A DNA stretch of 64,000 nt, taken from positions 5,816,501-5,880,500 of the forward strand of contig NZ_CP021425.1 in assembly GCF_002162375.1 (NCBI RefSeq), written 5' to 3'. The notes under the pieces are model-generated. The model was not told where the DNA came from. It made no database searches and saw only the letters and a list, made by a program, of their open reading frames with translations. Below, one piece after another: positions 7,756-17,945 of the stretch; position 1 is the stretch's first letter; the number at the start of each line of letters is the position of its first letter. Source of the stretch: Oleiphilus messinensis. Its GTDB lineage: Bacteria; Pseudomonadota; Gammaproteobacteria; Pseudomonadales; Oleiphilaceae. A program made the position numbers and the translations under genes.

Positions 7756-9255
7756 TTGAACCGATCCGAGAAGAACAATAACAGCACCACACCCCGGACA
7801 ACACGCCAAGAGACGAGCGCTAAACTCATTCCGGACCGTTCCAGCCATTTTCATACCTTCTGTGATGACGCGCTGGGTGATCACGATGCTGTCGCACTCG
7901 TCGGGTTATTGAAAAAAGGGGAGGTTTCCAGACGAGAACTGGCCGATGCCGCTATCGCACGCGCGGAACAGGCTGAACCCAAAATCAGTGCCATCGAGCT
8001 ACCCACTTTTGCAATCGCCCAGCGAAACGCAGACCGGATCAAGCCCGGGTTCTTTAACGGCATTCCCAGTTTTCTCAAAGATAACCGGCCTATGGCCGGT
8101 TTGCCAACCCGACATGGCTCGGCAGCTTTGCCCGGTCGACTTGAAAAGAAAAACGACCCTTATACTGACCAGTATCTAAAACTTGGCTTTAACATTCTCG
8201 GCAAGAGCACCCTGCCCGAGTTCGGTTTTAACGCCACAACGGAACCGACCTATCGCCCACCGACCCGGAATCCGTGGAATATGCAATATTCGAGCGGTGC
8301 TTCTTCGGGCGGTTCTGCGGCATTGGTCGCCTCAGGTGTCGTACCGATTGCCCATGCCAACGATGGCGGAGGCTCGATTCGCATCCCTGCGGCCTGTTGT
8401 GGCCTGGTCGGGCTCAAACCGACGCGAGGTCGCCATATTGATTCCTTGCAGGCAAAGGCGTTGCCAATCAACATTGTCAGTGAAGGGGTTGTCACCCGGA
8501 GCGTCCGGGATACGGCCTATTTCCATGCGGAAATGGAAAAGCACTACAGCAATCGCAAACTCCCGGAAATCGGACTGGTTACCCGTCCGAATAAACAGCG
8601 GTTGCGCATTGCCTTCGCCATTGACTCAATTACCGGCCACGCGACAGATCAAGCCACACGGGCCACCGTTGAACAAACCGCCAGACTGCTTGAAGATCTT
8701 GGCCATCGCGTGAGCGAAATTCCAATCCCGATCAAGGCATCTTTTATTGAGGATTTTACGCTTTACTGGTCCTTCCTGGCCTTTTTGACCCACCTCAGTG
8801 GCAAGCTTATTTTCGACCCTCAATTTGACCCGATGCACATGGATGATCTAAGCAAAGGTCTCGTGAACCGGTACAAGAAAAACGTACTCAAGACCCCATT
8901 TTTTCTTAACCGGCTACGCAAAACCCGCGTAGCGTATCAGCAGCTTTTCAAACAATACGATCTGGTGTTAACACCCGTACTGGCGCACACAACAGCACCA
9001 CTGGGACACATCAGTCCGGATGTCCCTTTCGATGAGCTCATGTCCCGCTTAACCCACTACGTCGGTTTTACGCCACTCGCAAATGTTTCCGGCGCACCCG
9101 CGATATCTCTGCCGATGGGTCACAATACAGAAAATCTGCCGATCTCGGTTCAGTTTCTGGCCAACATGGGTATGGATAAAACGCTGCTTGAGATCGCGTA
9201 CGAATTGGAAGAGGCCCAACCCTGGCGACTGATTCATGCTCCGGCCCGGGCATAG
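7756..9255 (+). CDS. Amidase signature family protein
   Basis: A 499-residue amidase of the GatA/fatty-acid-amide-hydrolase type, hydrolysing an amide bond of unknown substrate. The catalytic triad is present: Lys108 in GIPSFLKDN, the cis-Ser within GASSGGSAALVASG (about 183), and the nucleophile Ser207 in NDGGGSIRIPAACCGLVGLKPT. The start is a TTG at 7756, giving a 40-residue N-terminal extension before the usual DAVALVGLLKKGEVS beginning. A later start is possible because no ATG fits and the Shine-Dalgarno signal is weak. It is probably not GatA itself, since gatC/gatB are absent and the protein is isolated. Confidence 0.88.
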   Translation: MNRSEKNNNSTTPRTTRQETSAKLIPDRSSHFHTFCDDALGDHDAVALVGLLKKGEVSRRELADAAIARAEQAEPKISAIELPTFAIAQRNADRIKPGFFNGIPSFLKDNRPMAGLPTRHGSAALPGRLEKKNDPYTDQYLKLGFNILGKSTLPEFGFNATTEPTYRPPTRNPWNMQYSSGASSGGSAALVASGVVPIAHANDGGGSIRIPAACCGLVGLKPTRGRHIDSLQAKALPINIVSEGVVTRSVRDTAYFHAEMEKHYSNRKLPEIGLVTRPNKQRLRIAFAIDSITGHATDQATRATVEQTARLLEDLGHRVSEIPIPIKASFIEDFTLYWSFLAFLTHLSGKLIFDPQFDPMHMDDLSKGLVNRYKKNVLKTPFFLNRLRKTRVAYQQLFKQYDLVLTPVLAHTTAPLGHISPDVPFDELMSRLTHYVGFTPLANVSGAPAISLPMGHNTENLPISVQFLANMGMDKTLLEIAYELEEAQPWRLIHAPARA

Positions 9256-9265
9256 ACAGAGAGAT

Positions 9266-10750
9266 TTAAAAAGCACTTAGTACCCGGGCTATCTTATCCA
9301 CGCCCGCCACAATTTGCTCAGGCGTGCTGTTGGCAAATCCCAACACCATGCCTGATGTGGGTTTTTCCTGCCAAAAATACTGACTCAATGGCGACACACC
9401 GATGCCCGCTGACCGCAGCTGTGTTGCCAGGCGCTGGTCATTAATACGTCGATGTAATTCGATCACCACATGCATTCCGGCCTGGGACGCTCTGACCCGA
9501 CCCCATTTGACCAGTTTCGCTTCGCAGCATGCGGTCATCACCCGCCAACGCTCACCATAGGTCACCCGCATTTTCTTCAAGTGGCTGTCAAAGAATCCTT
9601 CATTCAGAAAATCTGCCGTAATCGCCTGGGTCTGTGCAGGTGATTCGCCACTGGTTTCATTTTTCGCAACCGTGAACGAAGTCACCAGATGCTCCGGCAA
9701 AACCAGATACCCCAGTCGCAGAGCGGGAAAAAGCGTTTTACTGAATGATCCCAGATAAATGACTTGCTCGTGCTGACACAACCCCTGTAATGAGGCTATC
9801 GGGCGATGATTAAAGTGGTATTCGCTGTCATAGTCATCTTCAATCATCCAGCAGCCTACCTGCTCAGCCCAATCGAGTAGCTCCATACGCCGGGACAAGG
9901 GCATGGCGGCCCCGAGCGGATATTGATGGGCCGGGGTCGTATACAAAAATGTCGGACGGAAATCCGGTGCCGAAAAACGCTGCCAAAGCGCTTCAACCGA
10001 CAGCCCCTGATCATCAACGGGTACTCCCTGCACGTCCAGCCCGGCTGCGACAAAGGCTCTGCGAGCGCCCACATAGCCCGGGTCTTCGATACCAACGGTT
10101 TGACCCGGGTCGGCCAAAACACGGGCGCATAAATCCAGCGCCTGTTGTGCACCATGGGTGATAACGACTTGATCCGGTGTGCATCGGACGGCACGGGAGC
10201 GCGCGAGATAAGCCGCAACGGCTTTTCGGAGTGGCGCATACCCGGCAATATCACTATACCCGAGTAAATCACAATCCCGCAGCTCACGCTGACGGGTACT
10301 CAAACGTCGCCAGATATCATTGGGAAAGAGATCAAGGGCGGGAACCCCCGGAGTGAAGCTGCCATTTCCCGGCGGGAAGCGCCTGCCCTGTCGCAACAAC
10401 GATTGACCATAGGTCGAAACGGAACCGGAAAATGCCCGTTTGCTTGATGACGTATCCAGCTTGCCATCAACTTCCCGGTAGACATCCGGTAAATCTTCGC
10501 ATACCCAGGTGCCCGCCCCTTGCTGACTTTTCAGATACCCCTCGGCAATTAGTTGATCCACTGCAGCGGTAACGGTATTGCGAGAGACGCCCAAAAGCTG
10601 GGAAATCTTGCGGCTGGCAGGGAGACGGGTACCGGCAACCCACTGACCACTGAGAATGCGTTCCCGAATCTCCTGATACAGCTGCATGAAAAGAGGCACG
10701 GATTGCCCATCCTGCAGCTGGATGTCCGACAGTGTCGCGACTGGCTTCAT
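9266..10750 (-). CDS. MocR/PdxR-type GntR regulator with aminotransferase domain
   Basis: A 494-residue regulator. An N-terminal winged helix (LYQEIRERILSGQWVAGTRLPASRKISQLLGVSRNTVTAAVDQL, about residues 22-70, shown in parts) is fused to a fold-type I aminotransferase-like domain. The PLP-lysine motif is SFSKTLFPALRLGY and the aspartate pocket is MIEDDYDSEY. Family members sense PLP or an amino compound and regulate a divergent gene. Here a PPOX-family flavoprotein gene is divergent, a common MocR pairing. ATG 10750 is chosen over an upstream ATG because the operator-like repeats begin directly before it. Confidence 0.92.
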   Translation of the reverse strand: MKPVATLSDIQLQDGQSVPLFMQLYQEIRERILSGQWVAGTRLPASRKISQLLGVSRNTVTAAVDQLIAEGYLKSQQGAGTWVCEDLPDVYREVDGKLDTSSSKRAFSGSVSTYGQSLLRQGRRFPPGNGSFTPGVPALDLFPNDIWRRLSTRQRELRDCDLLGYSDIAGYAPLRKAVAAYLARSRAVRCTPDQVVITHGAQQALDLCARVLADPGQTVGIEDPGYVGARRAFVAAGLDVQGVPVDDQGLSVEALWQRFSAPDFRPTFLYTTPAHQYPLGAAMPLSRRMELLDWAEQVGCWMIEDDYDSEYHFNHRPIASLQGLCQHEQVIYLGSFSKTLFPALRLGYLVLPEHLVTSFTVAKNETSGESPAQTQAITADFLNEGFFDSHLKKMRVTYGERWRVMTACCEAKLVKWGRVRASQAGMHVVIELHRRINDQRLATQLRSAGIGVSPLSQYFWQEKPTSGMVLGFANSTPEQIVAGVDKIARVLSAF

Positions 10751-10798
10751 AATTGGCCCTGTGATGATTATCAAATTGGCCCTTATTGTGGGGCCAAA
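10751..10798. promoter_or_regulatory. MocR operator candidate: repeated AATTGGCCCT boxes
   Basis: AATTGGCCCT occurs as a direct repeat at 10751-10760 and 10774-10783 (23-base period), and an inverted half, GGGGCCAA, follows at 10790-10797. MocR proteins typically bind spaced direct repeats in the divergent promoter. The first copy abuts the regulator's start codon, consistent with autoregulation. The binding assignment is an inference. Confidence 0.6.
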
Positions 10799-10896
10799 GT
10801 GGACTTAGTATAGCGCTTGACACGATTTCTTCGACCCCAAAAATCCTGATATCGGCAATTAACACCAGACAGTTCGTCAGAGGAGATAAACACGGT

Positions 10897-11586
10897 ATGG
10901 ATAATACACTCACAGTAACGCCCAAAACCCGGGTAAAGCGAGCCCCCAAACGGGCGGTATACGAGCGCGATGCATTATATGCGATATTTGATGCAGCCAT
11001 CGTCGCCCATGTTGGCTTCCAGATTGAGGGCCAACCATTTGTGATACCGACCCTGTGTTGGCGCGCGGGGAACAGCCTGTACATTCACGGTGCAGGTAGC
11101 AGCCGGATGTTGAAACACCTCGATTCAGGGGCTCCGGTTTGTGTGACGGCCACACATCTGGATGGGTTGATCCTGGCTAAATCGGCCTTTCACCACAGTG
11201 CCAATTATCGCTCGGCCTGTGTTTTCGGCGCTTTTACTCGCGTAATCGACGAGCTGGAGTGGATCGAATCCTTCCGGATATTCACGGAGCAGATTGCACC
11301 GGGAAGATGGGACCACATCCGCCCGCCTTCTGCCAAGGAAACCAAGGCGACTCATGTTTACAAGCTGTCGCTCGACGAAGCCAGTGTAAAAGTGCGTACC
11401 GGGCCACCCAACGATGATCCGGAAGATCAAGCACGACCGGTATGGTCTGGGGAAATCCCGGTTCGCCAGGTATTCGGTCCCATGCAGCCAGACCAATACG
11501 CCGAAGGTATCGCTGAGCCGGATTACAGCGAGGCATATGGCCGTCGGTGGATCGCACCGGCTAGCAACGAGAGAACCACTGAATAG
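10897..11586 (+). CDS. Pyridoxamine 5'-phosphate oxidase-like flavin-binding protein
   Basis: A 229-residue split-barrel flavoprotein of the FMN-binding PPOX superfamily (PF12900-like). The core includes VAHVGFQIEGQPFVIPTLCW, SLYIHGAGSSRMLKHL and VCVTATHLDGLILAKSAFHH, which are the FMN-contact strands of this group. The ATG at 10897 has AGGAG at 10881-10885. It is divergent from the MocR regulator and presumably its target. A role in vitamin B6 or haem/flavin chemistry is possible but the substrate is not determined. It is not classical PdxH, which is diagnostic in the C-terminus. Confidence 0.85.
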   Translation: MDNTLTVTPKTRVKRAPKRAVYERDALYAIFDAAIVAHVGFQIEGQPFVIPTLCWRAGNSLYIHGAGSSRMLKHLDSGAPVCVTATHLDGLILAKSAFHHSANYRSACVFGAFTRVIDELEWIESFRIFTEQIAPGRWDHIRPPSAKETKATHVYKLSLDEASVKVRTGPPNDDPEDQARPVWSGEIPVRQVFGPMQPDQYAEGIAEPDYSEAYGRRWIAPASNERTTE

Positions 11587-11636
11587 GTGCAGCTTCGGGC
11601 GTCATCCACTACAATAACGGCTTTTTGAGCGTGGTG

Positions 11637-12899
11637 ATGACAAACGAGAAAGCCCCCCTGAAGGTTCTGGTGATTGGCTGGGTCTGGCCAGAACCAAAGT
11701 CCTCCGCAGCAGGCAGCCATATGCTGTCATTGCTGCGCCTGTTCATTCACTCCGGATATCACGTCACCTTTGCCTCTGCGGCGCAAACCACTCCGCTTAT
11801 GGCAGACTTACAGGAAGAGGGAGTTGTGAGTCAGCCTATTGCCCTGAACGACTCCAGTTTTGACGATTTTGTTCTTGGGTTGAACCCGGAAATCGTGCTT
11901 TTTGACCGTTTCATGATGGAAGAGCAATATGGCTGGCGCGTTGAGAAGTGCTGCCCACAGGCACTCAGGATACTGGATACAGAAGACTTACAATTTCTTC
12001 GACAAGCACGCCACGACGCCCACAAAGCCAATACCGTCGACATCGACGCCTATTTGCACTCAGACCTGGCCAAACGGGAAATTGCAGCAATTTACCGCTC
12101 AGATATATCGCTGATCATTTCCGAAGCCGAAATGAGCTTGCTAACCCGGCATTTTAGGGTGCCCTCATCACAATTGCACTACTTTCCTTTCGTCTTGCAC
12201 GCAGCCGATATTCCCGAACTTTTCATACCGTTTTCAGAACGACAGCATTGTGTCAGCATCGGCAATTTTCGCCACGCCCCAAATTGGGATTCAGTGTTAA
12301 GGCTCAGCCGTCTATGGCCCCAAATTCGCCGCCGCCTGCCCAACGCCGAGTTACACATCTATGGTGCTTATATGCCACCCAAGGCCATGCAGTTGCACAA
12401 GCCTGAGACCGGTTTTCAAGTCCGGGGCTGGGCTGAAGATGCGAGAGAAACGCTCTCTCAAGCTCGCTTGTGCCTCGCGCCACTGCAGTTCGGTGCCGGT
12501 CAGAAGGGCAAACTGCTGGATGCCATGGTCGCCGGCACACCGTCCATTACCAGTGCGATCGGCGCGGAGGGGATGTGTGATTCATTTCCTTGGCCAGGGG
12601 CGATCGGGAATGATGACGAATCATTTATTGCGCACACGATTGAGCTATACCAATCACCGGCGCTTTGGCAGGCAGCACAGGACAACATCGAGCCCATACT
12701 GAATAACCTGTATCTGGCGAACCACAGAGAGCATTATCTGATGAACCGGATACAGAGTTTGATCCTGGGTCTGGATCAACATCGACACCGACATTTTATG
12801 GGGGCACTGCTACGCCACCACAGCCTGAAGAGCACCCAGTATATGTCGCAATGGATCGAAGCCAAGAACAGACTCGCCAAAGATGATGAATCGTGCTGA
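11637..12899 (+). CDS. Glycosyltransferase, GT4/GT1-like
   Basis: About 420 residues with a two-domain GT-B layout. The N-terminal acceptor domain starts VLVIGWVWPEPKSSAAGSHM. The C-terminal nucleotide-sugar domain includes HCVSIGNFRHAPNWDSVLRL, AELHIYGAYMP, FQVRGWAEDARETLSQARL and CLAPLQFGAGQKGKLLDAM; the last is the donor-binding EX7E-like region of group 1 transferases with the acidic pair modified. The start could be GTG 11631/11634 or ATG 11637; the ribosome-binding site is weak. It follows the PPOX gene by about 50 bases. Sugar and acceptor are unknown. Confidence 0.8.
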   Translation: MTNEKAPLKVLVIGWVWPEPKSSAAGSHMLSLLRLFIHSGYHVTFASAAQTTPLMADLQEEGVVSQPIALNDSSFDDFVLGLNPEIVLFDRFMMEEQYGWRVEKCCPQALRILDTEDLQFLRQARHDAHKANTVDIDAYLHSDLAKREIAAIYRSDISLIISEAEMSLLTRHFRVPSSQLHYFPFVLHAADIPELFIPFSERQHCVSIGNFRHAPNWDSVLRLSRLWPQIRRRLPNAELHIYGAYMPPKAMQLHKPETGFQVRGWAEDARETLSQARLCLAPLQFGAGQKGKLLDAMVAGTPSITSAIGAEGMCDSFPWPGAIGNDDESFIAHTIELYQSPALWQAAQDNIEPILNNLYLANHREHYLMNRIQSLILGLDQHRHRHFMGALLRHHSLKSTQYMSQWIEAKNRLAKDDESC

Positions 12900-12921
12900 T
12901 CAGGCCTGAAAGCGCTCAGTG

Positions 12922-13107
12922 CTATTCTTCAGATTCTGATTTGAACAGACAGCTTTTCGAATATTCCAGTGCCTCATTCGCGGTCCAATCTCCCTTTGCT
13001 TTCTCCTTCATATCCTCACACCAACCGGCACTGCCCACCTCCGGGGTACACCCGGCGATCCCCAATACCAGACTTAAACACATTGCTGACATAAATTTCT
13101 GATTCAT
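12922..13107 (-). CDS. DUF3012 small lipoprotein
   Basis: A 61-residue predicted lipoprotein. The signal peptide ends in the lipobox LGIAGC (Cys about residue 20), followed by TPEVGSAGWCEDMKEKAKGD and WTANEALEYSKSCLF, the diagnostic DUF3012 core with two conserved cysteines. ATG 13107 has a GGAG site five bases upstream. The function of the family is unknown. It is read against the glycosyltransferase gene and ends 22 bases from it. Confidence 0.85.
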   Translation of the reverse strand: MNQKFMSAMCLSLVLGIAGCTPEVGSAGWCEDMKEKAKGDWTANEALEYSKSCLFKSESEE

Positions 13108-13402
13108 CGACCACTCCATCTGTACTGATATGAAAAGAAAACACCTGACCCGTTTAATGTTACGAAAGTGAAAAAGCCAAAGTGATAACCCTGTTCAGCA
13201 GTAAATCATAATTTGTTGAAAAAAACAGCCGTGCATAATGCTAAATCCCCAAGTATGATCAGGTTACACGAGACTTATGTAGCGGAATCCTCTATTTCCA
13301 GAAATTTTGCATGGATATGGGATACAGTCCGCTGGACTAAGAGAATTCGTGTAGTCTATTCTTACAGAAATCTGACCCCCAGAGACGCACAAGGAGCAAA
13401 GC

Positions 13403-14398
13403 ATGGTTACGCTGGATGATCAGGCCCGCGTACTCATTGTGGATGATGACCGGATTAGCATTAGTGTGCTGAATGACATTCTGAAACAAGACTATCGCAT
13501 TAAAGTTGCTATTAACGGTGCTCAAGCTCTGGAACGGATCACAACGCCGCCCAAACCGGATATGGTACTTCTCGATGTTATTTTGCCTGATATCAATGGC
13601 TTTGATATCTGCAGACAACTGAAATCCAACCCTGCGACCGCTGACATTCCGATTATATTCATTACCTCCAAGGATTCTGAACTGGATGAAGTCCGTGGCC
13701 TTGAAATTGGCGCTGAAGACTTTATCCCGAAGCCGATTCGGCCTGCCATTGTTAAAGCCAGAGTCAAACACCATATGACGCTGCTGCGGCAGAAACGGCG
13801 GCTGGAGGAAATGAACCGCGAAATTCTGGAACTCTCCCGCACAGATGAATTAACCAAATTATCCAATCGACGCATGTTCGATGAGTTTTTCCAACAGGAA
13901 TGGGTGCGCTCACAGCGCTCGGAGACACCACTGGGCCTGCTGCTGATCGACATCGATCATTTCAAAGGTTACAACGATCATTTTGGCCATGCTGCGGGTG
14001 ACCGCTGTCTGCAAAAGGTTGCTAACCTGATTTCATATCAAGTGCGCAGACCTCCTGATCTGGCAGCCCGCTACGGTGGCGAAGAATTTGTCTGCGTTCT
14101 TCCTGATACACCGCTTGAAGGCGTAAAAAAAGTCGGTGAAGCCATACTCAATACGATTCGTGAAGCGGCCATCCCCCACCCGAACAGTAAATGCGCTGAA
14201 ATCACCACACTCAGCCTGGGTGGCACCTCCTTTCTGCCGAAACGTCACGAAGTCGCCCAGCACATGTTTGAGTACGTTGATCAACTGCTTTATCAAGCCA
14301 AATCCCGGGGGCGTAACAGAATGGTCATTGAACCCTTCTCAAGCAACACTTCAGAGCCCCCCCTCTCAGACGCAACGCAACCCGGCGTTCAAAAATAA
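13403..14398 (+). CDS. REC-GGDEF response regulator, diguanylate cyclase
   Basis: A 331-residue PleD/WspR-like output protein that should make cyclic di-GMP when phosphorylated. The REC domain spans residues 9-125 with phospho-acceptor Asp58 (DMVLLDVILPDINGFD) and the Lys of FIPKPIRP. The GGDEF domain follows a short coiled linker (129-145). The active-site motif is GGEEF (225-229), a functional variant. An RPPD inhibitory I-site (216-219) lies at the canonical five-residue spacing, implying product inhibition. AAGGAG precedes the ATG by seven bases. The hybrid kinase gene begins six bases downstream and is the likely phosphodonor. Confidence 0.95.
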   Translation: MVTLDDQARVLIVDDDRISISVLNDILKQDYRIKVAINGAQALERITTPPKPDMVLLDVILPDINGFDICRQLKSNPATADIPIIFITSKDSELDEVRGLEIGAEDFIPKPIRPAIVKARVKHHMTLLRQKRRLEEMNREILELSRTDELTKLSNRRMFDEFFQQEWVRSQRSETPLGLLLIDIDHFKGYNDHFGHAAGDRCLQKVANLISYQVRRPPDLAARYGGEEFVCVLPDTPLEGVKKVGEAILNTIREAAIPHPNSKCAEITTLSLGGTSFLPKRHEVAQHMFEYVDQLLYQAKSRGRNRMVIEPFSSNTSEPPLSDATQPGVQK

Positions 14399-14404
14399 GA
14401 AGCA

Positions 14405-17400
14405 GTGGAGACACGCCAATTGATCAGTCGCCTGCTGAACAAAACCAATTCACTCTCAACACAAATTCTGCTGGTGGTGTTCTCGATTTACACCATTCTG
14501 GTTTTGGTGATGACCGGCTTGCAAATGACCATTGAATACCAGCATGAAAAAGAAACGGTCCTCAATGAACTCAAACAGATTCAGGCGAGCTTCGAATTAG
14601 GCTTTTCCCGCGCTCTCTGGGAGTTCAATATTCCACAAATCGAGTCACTGGTAAAAGGGGTATACAGCATACCGATCGTCGTCGGTGTCCAGGTGCGGGA
14701 TCAACGTGAAGACATTCTTCAAGAAGTGGGTGCCGCAATCTCCAACATGGAGATCAAAACCAAACAAGGTGAGTTAATTGAGTCTACTGACACGGTTGAA
14801 GGCCTGTTCTGGAAGCACCATTCCGTCACATGGGAACGCAACTCCGAACACTTCAGGGTGGGCACCATAACACTTTATTCAAGCTCTTCAATTGTACTGC
14901 AAAGGGTTATTTTCGGTTTCGTTCTAATCATATTCTCGTCGATATTTCAGTTCGTTATTTTCTATATTGTGTTCTTGAAAGTCTTCAACCATATGCTGAA
15001 GCGCCCGCTGAATGAACTGACCAATATTACCCAACAGATCAATCTCGACAACCTTGAGGACGTGCACCCCAACCTGCTGACCCGAGTGCACACGTATGGT
15101 CAAAACGAACTGACCATACTGCAGGATGCACTCCATGAGATGACACACAAATTGCTCAGTTCAAGGGAAGAACGTCACCGCCTGTTTCGCGATCAGCGGG
15201 AGTACCTGGAAAGAGAGGTTCAAAAGCGGACTCAGAAAATCCAGCATGGCGAAAATGCACTACGCGAGAGTGAAGCCCGTCTAAGAGCGTTAATCGAAAC
15301 CACCCGGGCAGTGCCCTTTAGTTTTGACTTGCGCACCGACAGGTTTACCTATATTGGCTCTCAAATTGAATCCCTGACCGGCTTTCCAGCACAAAGCTGG
15401 ACAGATTCGCACTCCTGGAGCAACCGGATACACCCGGAAGAGCGTGAAATCGTGATGCAACAGCGCTTGAACACCGCACAGCGTCAGCAGGACTTTCAAC
15501 TGGAATACCGGATGCTGACGCACAGTGGCAACATAATCTGGATTCGGGAATTAATCGCAGTAAAACATGAACAAGGCGACGCCCACACGCTGTATGGCTT
15601 TATGTTTAACATCGACACAGAGAAAGCAAAAGAAGATGAATTGAATATTGCCAGAGAAACAGCGGAAGAAGCGAGTCGGGCCAAGAGTGAATTTCTGGCC
15701 AATATGAGCCACGAAATACGCACCCCGTTAAACCCGATTATTGCGCTCGCGCGGCTTGCCCTGAAAACAGACCTGAGTCCCCAGCAGCGAGACTACATTG
15801 AAAAAATCAGCACATCGTCCCGGTCTCTATTGCGGATAATCAATGACATACTCGACTTCTCCAAAGTGGAAGCCGGGAAACTCGAACTGGAGGCGATCCC
15901 CTTTCAACTCAGCCACGTTCTCGAACCACTCAAGAGTGTCTATCAGGTTCGTGCGGAAGAGAAAAACCTGACCTTTTTGATAGATCTGGATCATGATGTC
16001 CCCCCGCTTCTACTCGGAGATCCACTGCGTCTGGAGCAGGTTCTATCCAATCTGGTGAGCAACGCCATTAAGTTTACGGAAACCGGTACAATCACAGTAT
16101 CCATTGAACCCGATACAACATCATTAACGACAGAGCCAGGCCAGCATTTGCTTCGTTTTACCATAACCGATACGGGTATCGGGATGACTGAGGCTCAAAA
16201 AGCAAATCTGTTTCAGGAATTTACGCAAGCAGATTCTTCAACCACTCGCCGCTTTGGCGGGACCGGCCTTGGCCTGTCTATCTGCCAACGTCTGGTTCGT
16301 TTGATGGGCGGTCAAATAGAAGCCGAGAGCAAACCCGGCGAAGGAAGTCAGTTCAGCTTTAATGCTGCATTCGGCATTCCGCTTGAGGGCGCATCCCACC
16401 TTGGCAGTCAGAGTACGCATCACGTCCTTGATGAACCCGAACCGGCTTGGAATGCCTATTTTAAACCCGCTCGAATTCTCGTCGTGGAAGACAATGAAAC
16501 CAATCAGCAAGTTGCCCAGGAAGTATTACAGCGCGTTGGCCTGGAAGTACGCATCGCCGTCAACGGTATTGATGCCGTAAAAAAAGTCTATGATGAGCAT
16601 TTCGACCTTGTGCTCATGGATATCCAGATGCCGGAAATGGATGGCTACCAAACAACACGGGAGATTCGACAGTTCTCCCGCTTCAAATCCTTGCCGATTA
16701 TTGCCATGACCGCTCACGCCATGCGCAGTGATCAGGAGAAATGTCTGGCTGCGGGGATGAATGACCATATCTCTAAACCCATTGATCCCGATGCACTTTA
16801 CCAAGTGCTGGCGCAATGGCTGGCGCTTGATGATTCCCGCTCGATATCCGAATCAGCCAACTCCCCCGCGATCCCACTGGAATTTCCCGCTCACTTTACA
16901 CCGGGTCTCGATATCAAGCTGGGTTTGGCCAAAATTCACAACAACGGGTATTTATACCGAAAATTGATCGCCGAGTTTCTGGAGGAGCACAAACAAACTG
17001 CCGATAAACTCACCGATCTACTAAAACAGGAAGACCACGAGAAGGCCACAGCAATGGTTCATAAAATCCGCGGTGCAGCCGGTAATCTGGGGGCGACAAA
17101 GGTATTCGAAAGCGCAACGGAACTGGAAGCTGTGCTGATCGCAGGGGATGATCCTGAACCCGCGGCGTTTGCCTTTTGCGAAGCCTTGACCACCGTTCTG
17201 GTCAGCGCATCACTGCTGCTTGATGAAACTGAAAACAGTGCACAGCAAAAAACACAGGATACTCCACTCTCACAGCCTGAAATTGGCCAACTGCTGACAC
17301 TCTTACACGAACTATCCCAACACATTAAAGACGCAAGCCCGCAAGGAGTGGATCTCATCCCGAAAATCCGCCTCGCGTTCCGGGGCCATTGCCATAGCCT

Positions 17401-17515
17401 GCTGGATGAACTCGAACGGCACCTGGATAACTTTGAGTTCGAAACCGCAACAGAAGACTTACATGAACTGTCTAAAGCCCTGGATAAAATGGTGGCACAA
17501 CCCGTTAGGCACTGA
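14405..17515 (+). CDS. Hybrid sensor histidine kinase (PAS-HisKA-HATPase-REC-HPt)
   Basis: A 1036-residue inner-membrane kinase. Transmembrane helices lie at about 20-42 and 167-193, enclosing a periplasmic sensor of about 120 residues. A HAMP-like linker and coiled coil (200-290) and a PAS domain (about 290-405) follow. HisKA has the phospho-acceptor His436 in [10 protein letters not shown]. The ATPase domain has N, G1 (DTGIGM) and G2 (GGTGLGLSI) boxes. The receiver domain has Asp739 ([14 protein letters not shown]) and the HPt domain has His886 ([13 protein letters not shown]). The domain set supports an internal phosphorelay that can pass phosphate to the adjacent REC-GGDEF protein. The start is GTG 14405. 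The signal sensed is unknown. Confidence 0.95.
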   Translation: METRQLISRLLNKTNSLSTQILLVVFSIYTILVLVMTGLQMTIEYQHEKETVLNELKQIQASFELGFSRALWEFNIPQIESLVKGVYSIPIVVGVQVRDQREDILQEVGAAISNMEIKTKQGELIESTDTVEGLFWKHHSVTWERNSEHFRVGTITLYSSSSIVLQRVIFGFVLIIFSSIFQFVIFYIVFLKVFNHMLKRPLNELTNITQQINLDNLEDVHPNLLTRVHTYGQNELTILQDALHEMTHKLLSSREERHRLFRDQREYLEREVQKRTQKIQHGENALRESEARLRALIETTRAVPFSFDLRTDRFTYIGSQIESLTGFPAQSWTDSHSWSNRIHPEEREIVMQQRLNTAQRQQDFQLEYRMLTHSGNIIWIRELIAVKHEQGDAHTLYGFMFNIDTEKAKEDELNIARETAEEASRAKSEFLANMSHEIRTPLNPIIALARLALKTDLSPQQRDYIEKISTSSRSLLRIINDILDFSKVEAGKLELEAIPFQLSHVLEPLKSVYQVRAEEKNLTFLIDLDHDVPPLLLGDPLRLEQVLSNLVSNAIKFTETGTITVSIEPDTTSLTTEPGQHLLRFTITDTGIGMTEAQKANLFQEFTQADSSTTRRFGGTGLGLSICQRLVRLMGGQIEAESKPGEGSQFSFNAAFGIPLEGASHLGSQSTHHVLDEPEPAWNAYFKPARILVVEDNETNQQVAQEVLQRVGLEVRIAVNGIDAVKKVYDEHFDLVLMDIQMPEMDGYQTTREIRQFSRFKSLPIIAMTAHAMRSDQEKCLAAGMNDHISKPIDPDALYQVLAQWLALDDSRSISESANSPAIPLEFPAHFTPGLDIKLGLAKIHNNGYLYRKLIAEFLEEHKQTADKLTDLLKQEDHEKATAMVHKIRGAAGNLGATKVFESATELEAVLIAGDDPEPAAFAFCEALTTVLVSASLLLDETENSAQQKTQDTPLSQPEIGQLLTLLHELSQHIKDASPQGVDLIPKIRLAFRGHCHSLLDELERHLDNFEFETATEDLHELSKALDKMVAQPVRH

Positions 17516-17550
17516 CCGTAAGCGCTGGGTGGCGGGAATTGGCAATAGCG

Positions 17551-17772
17551 CTACTCGATAAAAAACTTGTATAACAAAATCAACGCCAGTGTGACCCAGC
17601 TGGCAACAAACACAATATAGTTAATTTTGTGCTTGAGTTGCGTCGCTTCCGACTCCTGAGGCTGGTTTTGCTCTACGCCGCTGCGGGAAACATTTCTTGA
17701 CCCGCACGCTGGGCAGGCACCATTGGGAAATTGTTTGCCCTGATAACTGCAATCGCCACACTGATAACTCAT
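17551..17772 (-). CDS. Small zinc-ribbon membrane protein
   Basis: A 73-residue protein with an N-terminal rubredoxin/zinc-ribbon-like knuckle pair (YQCGDCSYQGKQF, ACPACGSRNV). A polar linker and one C-terminal transmembrane helix (INYIVFVASWVTLALILLY) follow. The ATG at 17772 is preferred to the upstream in-frame start at 17799, since it begins at the ribbon and has a GGA-type site. Function is unknown. It may be anchored at the inner membrane with the ribbon in the cytoplasm. Confidence 0.7.
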   Translation of the reverse strand: MSYQCGDCSYQGKQFPNGACPACGSRNVSRSGVEQNQPQESEATQLKHKINYIVFVASWVTLALILLYKFFIE

Positions 17773-17945
17773 TACCGATCCACTTTTCCTTATCAACACT
17801 CAAAATCAGTATAGGCACGGATAAGCCGGAACGAAATGAAACCACCACTTACAAAATTGGGTTTGTTATGCAGTGCTCATTTGGTTACAATTTCGCCGCT
17901 TTTTTTGCTCTGGTTTTACGTTCCAGCCCGCAATAGGAAATGATT

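Noticed and set aside
6340-7760. A shared 15-mer, GATTGAAATTTTGAA, at 6340-6354 and 7746-7760
   Set aside because: Identity does not extend beyond 15 bases on either side and the contexts differ, so it may be chance in AT-rich spacers; not strong enough to call a repeat.
8183-8713. A 176-codon plus-strand frame inside the amidase gene
   Set aside because: It lies wholly within the amidase gene in another frame and contains no motif; the amidase frame has a full catalytic triad.
10467-11084. A 205-codon minus-strand frame across the MocR/PPOX divergent region
   Set aside because: It overlaps two well-identified genes and their promoter, has no family features, and its composition is that of an out-of-frame translation.
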